Shown one piece after another: positions 16,510-25,384 of a stretch of 49,338 bases of DNA. The position numbers and the translations under genes were made by a program. The notes below the pieces were generated by a model that was given only the letters and a program-made list of their open reading frames with translations, made no database searches and was not told the origin of the DNA. Each line of letters begins with the position of its first letter. Position 1 is the first letter of the stretch. This DNA comes from Pseudomonadota bacterium (GTDB lineage Bacteria; Pseudomonadota; Alphaproteobacteria; Kiloniellales; JACOMY01): contig JAKOWB010000026.1 of assembly GCA_029781795.1 (NCBI GenBank), positions 1-49,338 on the forward strand, read 5' to 3'.

Positions 16510-17559
16510 CTAGGGCGCCTTGACCAGGCTCTCCGGCGTCGGCGCCAGGCGATCGTATGCCGACTGGCTGATCTGGTAGGCCCAGCCCGCGGTCTTGGCC
16601 GCCAGCTTGTCGATGAAGTCCTGCGTACCCTTCAGCCGCTCGGCGTCGTCGCTGTGCTCTTCGGCCAGCGCGGCACTCACCCGCGCCCAGGGCTCGTCGT
16701 CGATGATCGCCAGGTCCAACCGGACCTCGATGCCGTCGAAGGAGGTGACGGTGACATGCACCGCGTCGGACGGGAAGGTCTTGGCGTCCGCCTTGGCGAC
16801 GTCGTTGAAGGTGATGCCGTCCAAGAGCCCGGCCAGGCGCGCCATGACCTTGGGGTCGGCAACCTGACCCTCGGCCAGGCCGGTCTTCACCACCAGGGCG
16901 GGGTCGCCCTTGGCGCGCTCGGCCAGAATCACCTGCCCGTCGGCGCGGGTTACCACGACGCGGCGGACCGTGTCGGAGGGCAGGCTGACGACGCCACGGT
17001 TGACGTAGTCCATCGGGTCCGGCGAGACGTTCAGCTTGCCGGCCGCCAGCCAGGCCTGGGTCTGGTCGGGATAGCGCAGGTAGGTGCCGCCCTCTTGCTG
17101 GCCCACCAGGTCGCTGGTGACGCGCCCGATGATGGCGTCGGCCAGGACGGTGCCGTCGCCGGCGGTGACCGTCATGCGGGCCGAAGCGCTCTTCGGGCCG
17201 GAGGGGTCCTCGAGCCAGAGCTTGGCCAGGCGATCGGGATTGTCGGTCTTGCGCTCGGCCAGGGTCAGCTTGGCGGCATTGACCAGCAGCAGGCGCACGT
17301 CCGCCGGATCGGCCGGAAAGCCACCCTTGTCCGGCAGGCTCCAGGCGCCATCGGCGCCGCGCACCAGGTGCACCGTGCCCTTGCCGCTGGCGAGGGTGAT
17401 GTCGCTGGCGCTGTCGCCGGCCGCCAGCAGCCTGGGGAAGGCCGGCTCGCCGCCGCCGCCGACCTTGCCGGTCTCGGGGCCGGTCAGCAGCACCACGGCG
17501 GCGGCGGCCACCGCGGCGAGGGTGAGGATCAGCAGGCTGAGGAAACTTCTGGGCTGCAT
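16510..17559 (-). CDS. DUF4340 domain-containing membrane-anchored protein
   Basis: 349-aa protein with one N-terminal transmembrane anchor (SFLSLLILTLAAVAAAAVVLL). A periplasmic beta-rich DUF4340 region follows, containing repeated strands such as VHLVRGADGAWSLP and VRRVVVTRADGQVILAERA. It is the last gene of a Gld-type ABC-2 transporter operon and starts 10 bp after the GldG-like gene. DUF4340 proteins are regularly found in this context; their biochemical role is unknown. Confidence 0.85.
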   Translation of the reverse strand: MQPRSFLSLLILTLAAVAAAAVVLLTGPETGKVGGGGEPAFPRLLAAGDSASDITLASGKGTVHLVRGADGAWSLPDKGGFPADPADVRLLLVNAAKLTLAERKTDNPDRLAKLWLEDPSGPKSASARMTVTAGDGTVLADAIIGRVTSDLVGQQEGGTYLRYPDQTQAWLAAGKLNVSPDPMDYVNRGVVSLPSDTVRRVVVTRADGQVILAERAKGDPALVVKTGLAEGQVADPKVMARLAGLLDGITFNDVAKADAKTFPSDAVHVTVTSFDGIEVRLDLAIIDDEPWARVSAALAEEHSDDAERLKGTQDFIDKLAAKTAGWAYQISQSAYDRLAPTPESLVKAP

Positions 17560-17569
17560 CGGCCGTCCC

Positions 17570-19474
17570 TCAGTCCAGGCGCACGCCGCGCTGCGCCTTG
17601 CGGCGTCGCAGCAGCGCGACGATCAGGCCGATGAGCGCCACCGCCGCCGGTACGCCGGCGATGTTGGCCAGTTGCAGGCGCTGCACCAGGGTCTCCAGGT
17701 CGTCGCGCAGGCCGCGCTGCACCTCGCGCAGCTCGCGGCGCGCGTCCAGCAGCTCGACGCGCAAGGCCTCGATCGCCTTCTCCTGGTCGGGCGTCAGCAC
17801 CACGCCGCCCTCGGCCGATTCCTCGATCTTGCCGATCTGGTTCTCGGCCTCCTTGATCTTGTCCAGCAGTTCCTGCTCGCGCGTGCGGTACTTCAGCTCC
17901 GCCTCGCGCTGCATGGCATCGATCACCTCGAAAGGCCTGCTGACCAGGCCGCGGCCGCGCAGCGTGGCAAGGCCGGCCTGCCCGGTCATGGCGTCCAGCA
18001 GGTTCAGCACCAGGTCACCATTGTTGGCCAGCGGGCGCACCTGGCCGCTCTGCTGGTCGTTCGACAGCCAGGTCTGATCGAACAGGAAGTCGGTGTCGGC
18101 GATCACGGCGACGTCGATCGGTTCCTTGGCCTCGGCCAGGTGGTCGGCCTGCAGCTTGGCGAAGTCGACGGCGGAGTTGTCCTTCAGCTCCGGCGGCGGG
18201 CCGTCGGGGAAGGCGCTCTTCGCCGGGCCCTGCACGCGCGCGACCAGGGTCTGCCGACCCAGCGACTTGTAGGTCGAGAGCATCTGCACCGGATCGGGCT
18301 GCATGGCTACCTGGTCGACCGAGAGCTGCGTGCCCTGGTCGCTGGTCCAGGCCAGCGGGGTCAGCGTCGTGGTGGCGCCGTCCAGCGGCTCGATCGCGCC
18401 GGCCGAATTGAAGTTCAGCACCGTCAGCTGCGAGAGGCTGGGGTCGTCGGCCTTCATGCGCTCGCGCTTGATCGCCATCCAGACGATGTAGTCGGTGACC
18501 ACCTGACGGTTGTTCACATAGGCCATGACGCGGCGGGCGGAGAGACGGTCGCCGCTGACCACGCCCTGCGGCACGCTGAAGCCCCAGGCGTCGAACAGCG
18601 GCTTGACCGAGGTCAGGTCGGCCATGGTCGGCGGGATGAACTGCTGCTGGTTCAACGCCGCCTGCCGCTCCGAGAAGGGGTCGGCGAAGACCATCAGCTT
18701 GCCGCCGCGCAGCACGAACTGGTCGAGCGCGTAGAGCTGGGTCGGCGACAGGCCCTCGGGCTGCACCAGCAGGATGGTGGCGATGCTGGGGTCGACGACC
18801 CCGGCGTTGATCTCCACGTTGGTCAGCTGCGCGACCTGCTGCAGCAATGTGGCGACGATCTGCGGCTGGTAGTTGGTCGACTGGTCGCCGAGGATCGACA
18901 GCGATCCCATGATGCCGACCTTGCCCTTGTCCGGGTGGGCCAGCGCCTGGATCATCTGCGCCAGGTCGTATTCCAGGTAGGTGGCGCGGTCGAGCGCGAA
19001 GAAGGGAATCGACTGCTTGTCGTCGGTCGCGTTGCGACCGGCGAGGCCGAAGTAGACCAGATCGCCGGACTCGTCGCCGAGGCCGAGGCCCTGCACGCCG
19101 TCGGCCACCGCCAGGTCCTCCTCGGGCGAGTAGGGCGCGGGGTCGAAGCGCTCCACCGTGATCTTGCCGCCCGAGAGGCGCTGGAACGCGTCGAGCATGT
19201 CGATCACCCGCTCGGCATGGCTGGCATAGGCCGGGTTCACGTCCATCAGCAGGCGCGAGATATAGAGGCGAAGGTGGATCGGCTCGGTCACGCCCTCGGC
19301 CAGGCGCTCGGTCGAGGGCGAGAGGGTGAAGCGGCCGTCCTCGGTGAGGTCGAGGCGCAGGCGCGTCAGCGCGCCGCCGGCGAAGAGATTGACGGCGACG
19401 AAGAGCACCGCGGCCAGCAGGATGCCGATGCGGGCGAGGCGGCGGCGGCTCCAGGAGGCGAAGGGATTGCGCAT
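17570..19474 (-). CDS. GldG-like ABC transporter accessory protein
   Basis: 634-aa membrane protein with an N-terminal anchor (about 15-36), a long periplasmic part and a C-terminal transmembrane helix (about 605-625, AGVPAAVALIGLIVALL). The periplasmic part includes the GldG-type region starting LTEDGRFTLSPSTERL. A coiled coil of roughly 520-600 precedes the last helix. GldG partners the GldA/GldF exporter in Bacteroidetes gliding, but homologues in proteobacteria occur without gliding and their cargo is unknown. It starts 3 bp after the permease stop and continues into DUF4340. Confidence 0.87.
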   Translation of the reverse strand: MRNPFASWSRRRLARIGILLAAVLFVAVNLFAGGALTRLRLDLTEDGRFTLSPSTERLAEGVTEPIHLRLYISRLLMDVNPAYASHAERVIDMLDAFQRLSGGKITVERFDPAPYSPEEDLAVADGVQGLGLGDESGDLVYFGLAGRNATDDKQSIPFFALDRATYLEYDLAQMIQALAHPDKGKVGIMGSLSILGDQSTNYQPQIVATLLQQVAQLTNVEINAGVVDPSIATILLVQPEGLSPTQLYALDQFVLRGGKLMVFADPFSERQAALNQQQFIPPTMADLTSVKPLFDAWGFSVPQGVVSGDRLSARRVMAYVNNRQVVTDYIVWMAIKRERMKADDPSLSQLTVLNFNSAGAIEPLDGATTTLTPLAWTSDQGTQLSVDQVAMQPDPVQMLSTYKSLGRQTLVARVQGPAKSAFPDGPPPELKDNSAVDFAKLQADHLAEAKEPIDVAVIADTDFLFDQTWLSNDQQSGQVRPLANNGDLVLNLLDAMTGQAGLATLRGRGLVSRPFEVIDAMQREAELKYRTREQELLDKIKEAENQIGKIEESAEGGVVLTPDQEKAIEALRVELLDARRELREVQRGLRDDLETLVQRLQLANIAGVPAAVALIGLIVALLRRRKAQRGVRLD

Positions 19475-19477
19475 GGC

Positions 19478-20212
19478 CTAGCCCGCCTTCTTCAGCTCGA
19501 CGACCAGCGTGTTCACCACCAGCGCCGTGGCGATGAGCGAGGCAAAGTAGACTAGGTCCTTCAGTTCCAGCGCGCCCTGCGAGAGCTGCTGGAAGTGGCT
19601 CTGGAACGACAGGCCGGCGACGGCCGAGGCGATGCTCTCGGGCAGGAAGGACTTGAGGAAGGACTGCACCACGTCGGCGCCGGCCAGCAGCAGCAGGAAG
19701 CAGGCGCCGGCAGCCAGCACGAAAGCGATCACCTGGTTGCGGGTCAGCGCCGAGATGGCGCTGCCCACCGCCAGGTAGCCGCCGGCCATGAGCCAGGAGC
19801 CGAGGTAGCCGGTGGCGATCACGCCGTTGTCCGGGTTGCCGAGCCAGCCGACCGTGATCCAGATGGGGAAGGTGAGCGCCAGCGCGATGCCGGCGAAGAT
19901 CCAGGCGGCGGCGAACTTGCCGACCACCGCCTCGCCGGTGGTGACCGGCAGGGTCATCAGGAACTCCAGCGTGCCGGCCTTGCGCTCCTCGGCCCAGAGC
20001 CGCATCGACAGTGCCGGCACCAGGAAGAGATAGAGCCAGGGGTGGAACGTGAAGAAGGGCTCGAGGTCGGCCTGCCCGCGGTCGAAGAAGCCGCCGACGT
20101 AGAAGGTCAAGGCCCCGGCCAGCGCCAGGAAGATGACGATGAAGACATAGGCCAGCGGCGAGGCGAAATAGGCCACCAGTTCGCGCCTGGCGACCACGCA
20201 GGCGTTACGCAT
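19478..20212 (-). CDS. ABC-2 type transporter permease, GldF-like
   Basis: 244-aa integral membrane protein with about six helices. The first (PLAYVFIVIFLALAGALTFYV) is followed by the ABC-2 landmark SMRLWAEERKAGTLEFLMTLPVT at about 66-88, the coupling helix of this family. Exporter membrane subunit for the adjacent ATPase. Its start overlaps the ATPase gene by 8 bp and the GldG-like gene follows after 3 bp. Confidence 0.92.
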   Translation of the reverse strand: MRNACVVARRELVAYFASPLAYVFIVIFLALAGALTFYVGGFFDRGQADLEPFFTFHPWLYLFLVPALSMRLWAEERKAGTLEFLMTLPVTTGEAVVGKFAAAWIFAGIALALTFPIWITVGWLGNPDNGVIATGYLGSWLMAGGYLAVGSAISALTRNQVIAFVLAAGACFLLLLAGADVVQSFLKSFLPESIASAVAGLSFQSHFQQLSQGALELKDLVYFASLIATALVVNTLVVELKKAG

Positions 20213-20936
20213 CGACCGCCTCCTGGCCCAGGGTCAGGCGGCGGAAGACCTCGTCCGGGCGGGCGGCGGCGAACAGCACCCGCGGCAGGCCGTCGGCGAC
20301 GATGGCGCCGCGGGCGATGACGATGGCGCGGGTGCAGACGGCCTCGACCTCCTCGAGGATGTGGGTGGAGACGACGATGGCCTTCTCGGCCGCCATCTCC
20401 GCCAGGAGCGTGCGAACCTCGTGCTTCTGGTTGGGGTCCAGGCCGTCGGTCGGCTCGTCCAGGATCAGCACCTCGGGGTCGTGCAGGATGGCCTGGGCCA
20501 GGCCGACGCGGCGCTTGAAGCCCTTGGAGAGCGTGTCGATCGGCCGATGCCAGACCTCGCTGAGGTCGAGCCGCGCCACCACCCAGTCGCGCCGCTCGCG
20601 CCAGCGCGCCGCCGAAAGACCGCGCACCCGGGCGACGAAGCGCAGCAGTCCGGCCGGCGTCATGTCGCCATAGAGCGGTGCGCCCTCTGGCAGGTAGCCG
20701 AGGCGGCGGCGGGCGGCGAGCGGGCGGGCCACCACGTCCTCGCCGGCGACGCGGGCGTGGCCGGCGGTCGGCTCCAGGTAGCCGGTGATCATCTTCATGG
20801 TGGTGGACTTGCCGGCGCCATTTGGTCCGAGGAAGCCCAGCACCTCGCCGCGGTTCAGCGTGAAGCTTACGTCCCGCACGGCGGACAGGCGCCCGAAGCG
20901 CTTGCTCAAGCCTTCGATCTCGATCAGCGACGTCAC
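20205..20936 (-). CDS. ABC transporter ATP-binding protein, GldA-like
   Basis: 243-aa nucleotide-binding subunit. Walker A GPNGAGKST (37-45), signature LSKGF (136-140, a variant of LSGGQ), Walker B VLILDEP (156-162), D-loop GLDPNQ and switch His in STHI. It powers the ABC-2 permease encoded next. It starts with GTG, with GGAG about 11 bp upstream. A good promoter (TTCACA-16-TATAAC) lies about 70-95 bp upstream, so this is first gene of the four-gene minus-strand operon. Confidence 0.93.
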   Translation of the reverse strand: MTSLIEIEGLSKRFGRLSAVRDVSFTLNRGEVLGFLGPNGAGKSTTMKMITGYLEPTAGHARVAGEDVVARPLAARRRLGYLPEGAPLYGDMTPAGLLRFVARVRGLSAARWRERRDWVVARLDLSEVWHRPIDTLSKGFKRRVGLAQAILHDPEVLILDEPTDGLDPNQKHEVRTLLAEMAAEKAIVVSTHILEEVEAVCTRAIVIARGAIVADGLPRVLFAAARPDEVFRRLTLGQEAVDA

Positions 20937-21003
20937 GGATTATGGTACTCCAAGACCCTGGCTTGCCCCCAGGTATGGCAGTCCCTTCGGCGTGGGCGCG
21001 CGT

Positions 21004-21031
21004 TATAGCCCCGGCTGCAAGGGCTTGTGAA
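21004..21031 (-). promoter_or_regulatory. Predicted promoter of Gld-type ABC operon
   Basis: On the minus strand: TTCACA (21031-21026), 16-bp spacer, TATAAC (21009-21004). The expected start near 20997 gives a leader of about 60 nt before the GTG at 20936. Confidence 0.5.
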
Positions 21032-21134
21032 GGCGTGCTATCGCCGCAGGGCCATGCCTGCGCTAGACTCATGGTTCCGATCGTCGGGCGGGGGCGCAGG
21101 ACGAACGGAGTGCCGGGGTAGGCTGGACGGACGG

Positions 21135-22313
21135 ATGGTCGAGGCCTTGACGAAGCGCGCCGTGGACGCGGCGGCGAGTGGCGAGCCTGCCCGCGTGACG
21201 CTGTCGCGCGAGGGCGATGCACTGCGCCTGGACTTCGCCGGCGAGTGGAGGACCCGGCGCCTCGCCGAGGTCGAGCGCCGCCTGGCGAGGATCGGCGGCG
21301 AGGTGCGCGGCGCCCGCCGCGCCCGCATCGATCTGGCCGGCATCGGCGAGCTGGACACGGCCGGCGCCTGGCTGGTGCTGCGCACGCAGCGCGGGCTGGA
21401 AGCAGCAGGTGTCGCCGTCGAGCGCGTCGGCCTGGCAGCCGATCACCAGCGCCTGCTCGCGACGGTCGAGGCGCATGAGCGGCCCCTGCCGAGGCCGACG
21501 CGCGAGACCGGCGCCCTGCTGACCTTCGTGAACGAGTTTGGCGCCGCGATCTATGCGGTGGCGGGCAACGCCAAGCTGCTGCTCAACTTCCTGGGCCTCA
21601 CCGTGATCACGCTGCTGCGCTCGCTGCTGCAGCCTTGGCGCATCCGCTGGCGCGCGGTGCTGGCCCATATGGACACATCCGGGGTGCGCGCGCTGCCGAT
21701 CGTCGGGCTGATCTCGTTCCTCATCGGCATTGTTCTGGCCTATCAGGGCGCGGCGCAGCTCGCCCGCTTCGGGGCGCAGATCTATACCGTCGACATCGTC
21801 GGCATCGGCGTGCTGCGCGAAATGGCGATCCTGCTGACCGCGATCATCGTCGCCGGCCGCTCGGGCAGCGCCTATACCGCGCAGATCGGCTCGATGCATG
21901 TGAACGAGGAGGTCGACGCGCTGAAAACCCTGGGCCTCGATCCGATGGAAATCCTGGTCATGCCGCGGCTGATCGCGCTGATCCTGGTGCTGCCGCTGCT
22001 GGCCTTCTATGCCGATCTCATGGGCCTGCTGGGCGGCGCGGTGATGGCCAGCCTGCAGCTCGACATCTCGATCCCGCAGTTCATCCTGCGCCTGCGCGAC
22101 GCCGTGTCCGGAAACGATCTTTTCGTCGGGCTGATCAAGGCGCCGCCCTTCGCCTTCATCATCGCCACGGTCGGCTGCTTCGAGGGCTTCCGCGTCGCGC
22201 GCAGCGCCGAATCGGTGGGCCACGCCACCACCCGCGCCGTGGTCGAAGGCGTGTTCCTGGTGATCGTGCTCGACGCCATGCTGTCGATCTTCTTCCAGAT
22301 CGTGGGGATCTGA
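21135..22313 (+). CDS. mlaE: MlaE-type lipid ABC permease fused to N-terminal STAS domain
   Basis: 392-aa protein. Residues 1-115 form a STAS (MlaB-like) domain, with RIDLAGIGELDTAGAWLV as the conserved loop/helix. Residues 120-392 are the MlaE/Ttg2B permease with five hydrophobic segments, including GLISFLIGIVLAYQGA and the motif EVDALKTLGLDPM. It moves phospholipids between the membranes with MlaF and MlaD. The fusion replaces a separate mlaB. Start choice is uncertain: 21135 begins just before the STAS domain, while ATG 21054 lies upstream of a TAGACT -10-like site at 21064. The next gene begins 1 bp after the stop. Confidence 0.9.
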   Translation: MVEALTKRAVDAAASGEPARVTLSREGDALRLDFAGEWRTRRLAEVERRLARIGGEVRGARRARIDLAGIGELDTAGAWLVLRTQRGLEAAGVAVERVGLAADHQRLLATVEAHERPLPRPTRETGALLTFVNEFGAAIYAVAGNAKLLLNFLGLTVITLLRSLLQPWRIRWRAVLAHMDTSGVRALPIVGLISFLIGIVLAYQGAAQLARFGAQIYTVDIVGIGVLREMAILLTAIIVAGRSGSAYTAQIGSMHVNEEVDALKTLGLDPMEILVMPRLIALILVLPLLAFYADLMGLLGGAVMASLQLDISIPQFILRLRDAVSGNDLFVGLIKAPPFAFIIATVGCFEGFRVARSAESVGHATTRAVVEGVFLVIVLDAMLSIFFQIVGI

Positions 22314-22314
22314 C

Positions 22315-23139
22315 ATGCCGCCCGCGACGAACCAGGCGCCGATCATCAGGGTCACTGGCCTCGTCAACCGGTTCGGCTCGCAGGTCGTGCACGAGAACCT
22401 GGATCTCGAAGTCCGCCGGGGCGAGGTGATCGGCCTCGTCGGCGGGTCGGGCGCCGGCAAGTCGGTGCTGATGCGCACCATCGTCGGGCTGAACCGCCCC
22501 GTCGCCGGCCGCATCGAGGTCTTCGGCCAGGCGGTCTCGGCCATGTCCGAGACCGAGCGGCGCCGGGTGCAGCGTCGCTGGGGCGTGCTGTTCCAGGACG
22601 GCGCGCTCTTTTCTTCGCTGACGGTGGGGCAGAATGTCGAAGTGCCGCTGCGCGAGCACACCGATCTGTCGCCAGCGGCGCGACGCGAACTGGTGGCGAT
22701 GAAGCTGGCGTTGGTCGGCCTGCCGGCCGAGGCGGCGCAGAAGTACCCCTCGGAGATTTCCGGCGGCATGAAGAAGCGCGCAGGCCTCGCACGCGCCCTG
22801 GCGCTCGACGCCGAGATCCTGTTCCTGGACGAGCCCACGGCCGGCCTCGATCCGATCAGCGCGCATCGCTTCGACGAACTGATCCGGACGCTGCAGGATA
22901 CTTTGGGCCTGACCGTGGTACTGGTCACACACGATCTCGACACGCTGCACGGTATCTGCGACAGGGTGGCGGTGCTGCTCGACCGCCGCGTCCAGGTCGG
23001 TACCATTGAGGAGCTGATGCGGATCGATCATCCCTGGCTGAAGGAGTACTTTCTTGGGCCGCGCGGGCGCGCCGCCGAGGCGGCGCATGAACGCCAGCTG
23101 ACGGTTCAGCCGGCGGCAGAGCTGGCGACAGGGGACTAG
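22315..23139 (+). CDS. mlaF: Mla-type lipid transporter ATP-binding protein
   Basis: 274-aa ABC ATPase. Walker A GGSGAGKSV (43-51), signature ISGGMKKRAGLARAL (148-162), Walker B ILFLDEPTAGLDP (168-180) and VTHDLDT with the switch His. The ISGGMKKR form and the C-terminal extension are typical of MlaF. It provides energy for phospholipid transport by the adjacent permease and MCE protein. It is separated from mlaE by 1 bp and from mlaD by 6 bp. Confidence 0.94.
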   Translation: MPPATNQAPIIRVTGLVNRFGSQVVHENLDLEVRRGEVIGLVGGSGAGKSVLMRTIVGLNRPVAGRIEVFGQAVSAMSETERRRVQRRWGVLFQDGALFSSLTVGQNVEVPLREHTDLSPAARRELVAMKLALVGLPAEAAQKYPSEISGGMKKRAGLARALALDAEILFLDEPTAGLDPISAHRFDELIRTLQDTLGLTVVLVTHDLDTLHGICDRVAVLLDRRVQVGTIEELMRIDHPWLKEYFLGPRGRAAEAAHERQLTVQPAAELATGD

Positions 23140-23145
23140 ATCGCG

Positions 23146-24156
23146 ATGGAAACGCGCGCCAACTACCTGCTGGTCGGCGGTTTCGTGCTGGTGCTGCTCG
23201 CCGGCGTGATGAGTTTCCTTGTATGGCTGGCCAACGCCGGCGATTCGACGCCACAGGTCCGCTATGACGTGTACTACGAGGGCTCGGTCACCGGTCTGCG
23301 CGAGGGCAGTCCGGTCCGCCTCAACGGCGTCAAGGTCGGCGATGTGGTCCTGGTCGCCCTCGACCTGCAGGACCCGAGCAGGGTTCGCATCGGCATCGAG
23401 ATCGCCGACAACATCCCCGTCAAGGAGGACACGCGCGCCAGCCTGGAGCTGGAGGGCCTGACCGGCGGGCGTTACCTGCTGCTGACCGGCTCAAGCCCCG
23501 GCTCGCCGGTGCTGAAAGCTAAACCGGGCGAACCCTATCCGGTTATCGCCGCCAATCCGTCAGCCTTCGAGCAGGTGCTGCAGGACGCGCCGACCATCCT
23601 GGCCAACATCAACGAGCTGCTGACACGCGGCAACCGCCTGCTGTCGGACCAGAACCTGACGAACATCACGAACGCCTTCGCCGACCTCTCGGTGATCGTC
23701 CACACCCTGTCCGAGAACAGCGACCGCATCGACCAGATCCTGGCCAACGTCGATGCCACGCTGGCCAGCCTGAAGGCGGCCAGCGGCGCGGTCGAGGATT
23801 TCGCCGACGTGCTGCAGCAGGATGCCGGCGGCCTGCTGCAGTCGGCCTCGGACGCGCTCGACAACATCAGCGAGCTGGCGGCGCGGCTGAACAAGGCCGT
23901 CGATTCCACCGGCGCCGACGTGCGCCGCCTGGTGAACAACATCTCCGCCGCGGCCGACCAGGTCTCCAAGATGGTGGCGGAGAACCGCGAGCCGCTGCGC
24001 GACTTCACCGCGCAGGGCCTGTTCGAGCTGATCAACTTCCTGGCCGAGGCTCGCGACCTGGTGGCGAACCTGCGCAAGATCACCATCGAGGTCGAGCGCG
24101 ACCCGGCCCGTTTCCTCTTCGGTGACCAGCAGGAAGGCTATGAACCCAGCCGATGA
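23146..24156 (+). CDS. mlaD: MCE/MlaD family lipid-binding protein
   Basis: 336-aa inner-membrane-anchored periplasmic protein. One N-terminal helix (YLLVGGFVLVLLAGVMSFLVW, about 6-26) precedes a single MCE domain (about 38-115, DVYYEGSVTGLREGSPVRLNG). A long helical region follows, which in this family stacks to form a hydrophobic tunnel. It is much longer than E. coli MlaD (about 180 aa), like the alphaproteobacterial type. AGGGGA lies upstream of the ATG. The end overlaps the lipoprotein gene by 17 bp. Confidence 0.92.
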   Translation: METRANYLLVGGFVLVLLAGVMSFLVWLANAGDSTPQVRYDVYYEGSVTGLREGSPVRLNGVKVGDVVLVALDLQDPSRVRIGIEIADNIPVKEDTRASLELEGLTGGRYLLLTGSSPGSPVLKAKPGEPYPVIAANPSAFEQVLQDAPTILANINELLTRGNRLLSDQNLTNITNAFADLSVIVHTLSENSDRIDQILANVDATLASLKAASGAVEDFADVLQQDAGGLLQSASDALDNISELAARLNKAVDSTGADVRRLVNNISAAADQVSKMVAENREPLRDFTAQGLFELINFLAEARDLVANLRKITIEVERDPARFLFGDQQEGYEPSR

Positions 24157-24799
24157 CATCGACCCCCGCCGTCGGGCGCTGCTGCGCGCCGCGGCCGTGA
24201 CGCTGCCGGCGGCGCTGCTGTCCGGTTGCGCCGATCTGATCCCGGGGCAGGGCGCGCCGCCGAACCTCTATCGCCTGACGCCGAAGTCGACCTTCCCGGA
24301 CGACCTGCCGACGGTGAACTGGCAGCTCGTCCTGGCACAGCCCGATGCCGATGCGGCGCTCGATACCACGCGCATCGCCCTGATCCGCGAGGCGACGAAG
24401 ATCGAGTACTACGCCAAGTCGGGCTGGACCGACCGGGCGCCCTCGATGGTGCAGACGCTGATGCTGGAGTCCTTCGAGAACTCCAAGCGCATCGTCGCGG
24501 TCGGCCGCCGCGCCATCGGCCTCAGGGCCGACTTCGAGCTGCGGACCGAGCTGCGCGAGTTCCAGGCCGAGTACAGCCAGTCAGAGATCGCGGCGCACGT
24601 CGCCATCAACGCCAAGCTGGTGCGGGCGGCCGAGCGCAGCATCGTCGGGCAGCAGAACTTCCTGTCCAAGGCGCCGGCGGCGATCGACGACATTGAGGTG
24701 ATCGTGCAGGCCTTCGACGACGCGCTGGGCTCCGTTCTGAAGCATCTGGTCGAATGGACCTTGAAGACCGGCGCGGCAAACTACAAGCCGCCGATCTGA
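24140..24799 (+). CDS. ABC-type transport auxiliary lipoprotein of Mla operon
   Basis: 219-aa lipoprotein. The signal sequence, RRRALLRAAAVTLPAALLSGC, has the lipidated Cys at about residue 32. The following domain matches the ABC-type transport auxiliary family (PqiC/YmbA-like): NLYRLTPKSTF, then LVLAQPDADAALDTTRIALI. Such proteins are thought to link MCE transporters to the outer membrane. AGGAAGG is directly before the ATG. It is the last gene of the operon and stops 7 bp from a convergent gene. Confidence 0.88.
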   Translation: MNPADDIDPRRRALLRAAAVTLPAALLSGCADLIPGQGAPPNLYRLTPKSTFPDDLPTVNWQLVLAQPDADAALDTTRIALIREATKIEYYAKSGWTDRAPSMVQTLMLESFENSKRIVAVGRRAIGLRADFELRTELREFQAEYSQSEIAAHVAINAKLVRAAERSIVGQQNFLSKAPAAIDDIEVIVQAFDDALGSVLKHLVEWTLKTGAANYKPPI

Positions 24800-24806
24800 G
24801 GCGCGG

Positions 24807-25313
24807 CTACTCGCCGAGCGGATCGTAGCCGCAGAGCGCGAAGGCACCGGTCAGGGCATCGCGCGACCCCGACAGCGGCACCACCACGGGCGCGCCTACG
24901 AAATCCTCGCCTCCGATCGTCAGGTTGGATCCGTCCATCATCGCCTGCAGCAGGGCCTTGGGCGGATCGCTGGCGGCGAAGCGGTAGTCGGTCTCCCGCC
25001 GGAACTCCAGCTCGACCGGCGTTCGACCATCCACCGAGAGCGTGAAGGTCAGCCGGGCCTTGGGATGGCCGAACCAGGTGGCGCCGACCAGCAGGCTCTC
25101 CCAGCGCTCCGCATGGTCGTCGTGACATCGCACGGCGACCAGATGGTCGCCGCGGTAGATCGAGGCCCGCGCCTGCCGGCCGCCGGGGCTTTCCGCCGCC
25201 GACTGCTCGTCGACGAAGCTCCAGCTCTGGTCGATCGCCGCCGCCAGCGCCGGCAGGCCGGCGCCAGCCAGGGCGACAGTCAGGCCAAGCGTGACAACGA
25301 GGGCGCTTCGCAT
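24807..25313 (-). CDS. Exported protein of unknown function
   Basis: 168-aa protein with a clear signal peptide (MRSALVVTLGLTVALAGAGLPALAA, cleavage near 25). The mature part is beta-rich, with WSFVDEQSA, a VAVRCHDDH segment and a C-terminal FALCGYDPLGE; two cysteines may form a disulfide. No family is recognised. The start at 25313 has GGAG about 13 bp upstream, which favours it over the ATG at 25334. It lies 71 bp downstream of the hemolysin III gene on the same strand. Confidence 0.75.
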   Translation of the reverse strand: MRSALVVTLGLTVALAGAGLPALAAAIDQSWSFVDEQSAAESPGGRQARASIYRGDHLVAVRCHDDHAERWESLLVGATWFGHPKARLTFTLSVDGRTPVELEFRRETDYRFAASDPPKALLQAMMDGSNLTIGGEDFVGAPVVVPLSGSRDALTGAFALCGYDPLGE

Positions 25314-25384
25314 AGGGCGGTTCGGGCTCCGCATCCGGCAGGGCGCGGATTGAACCACGCGACCGTGGCAAGGCCAAGGCGCCT

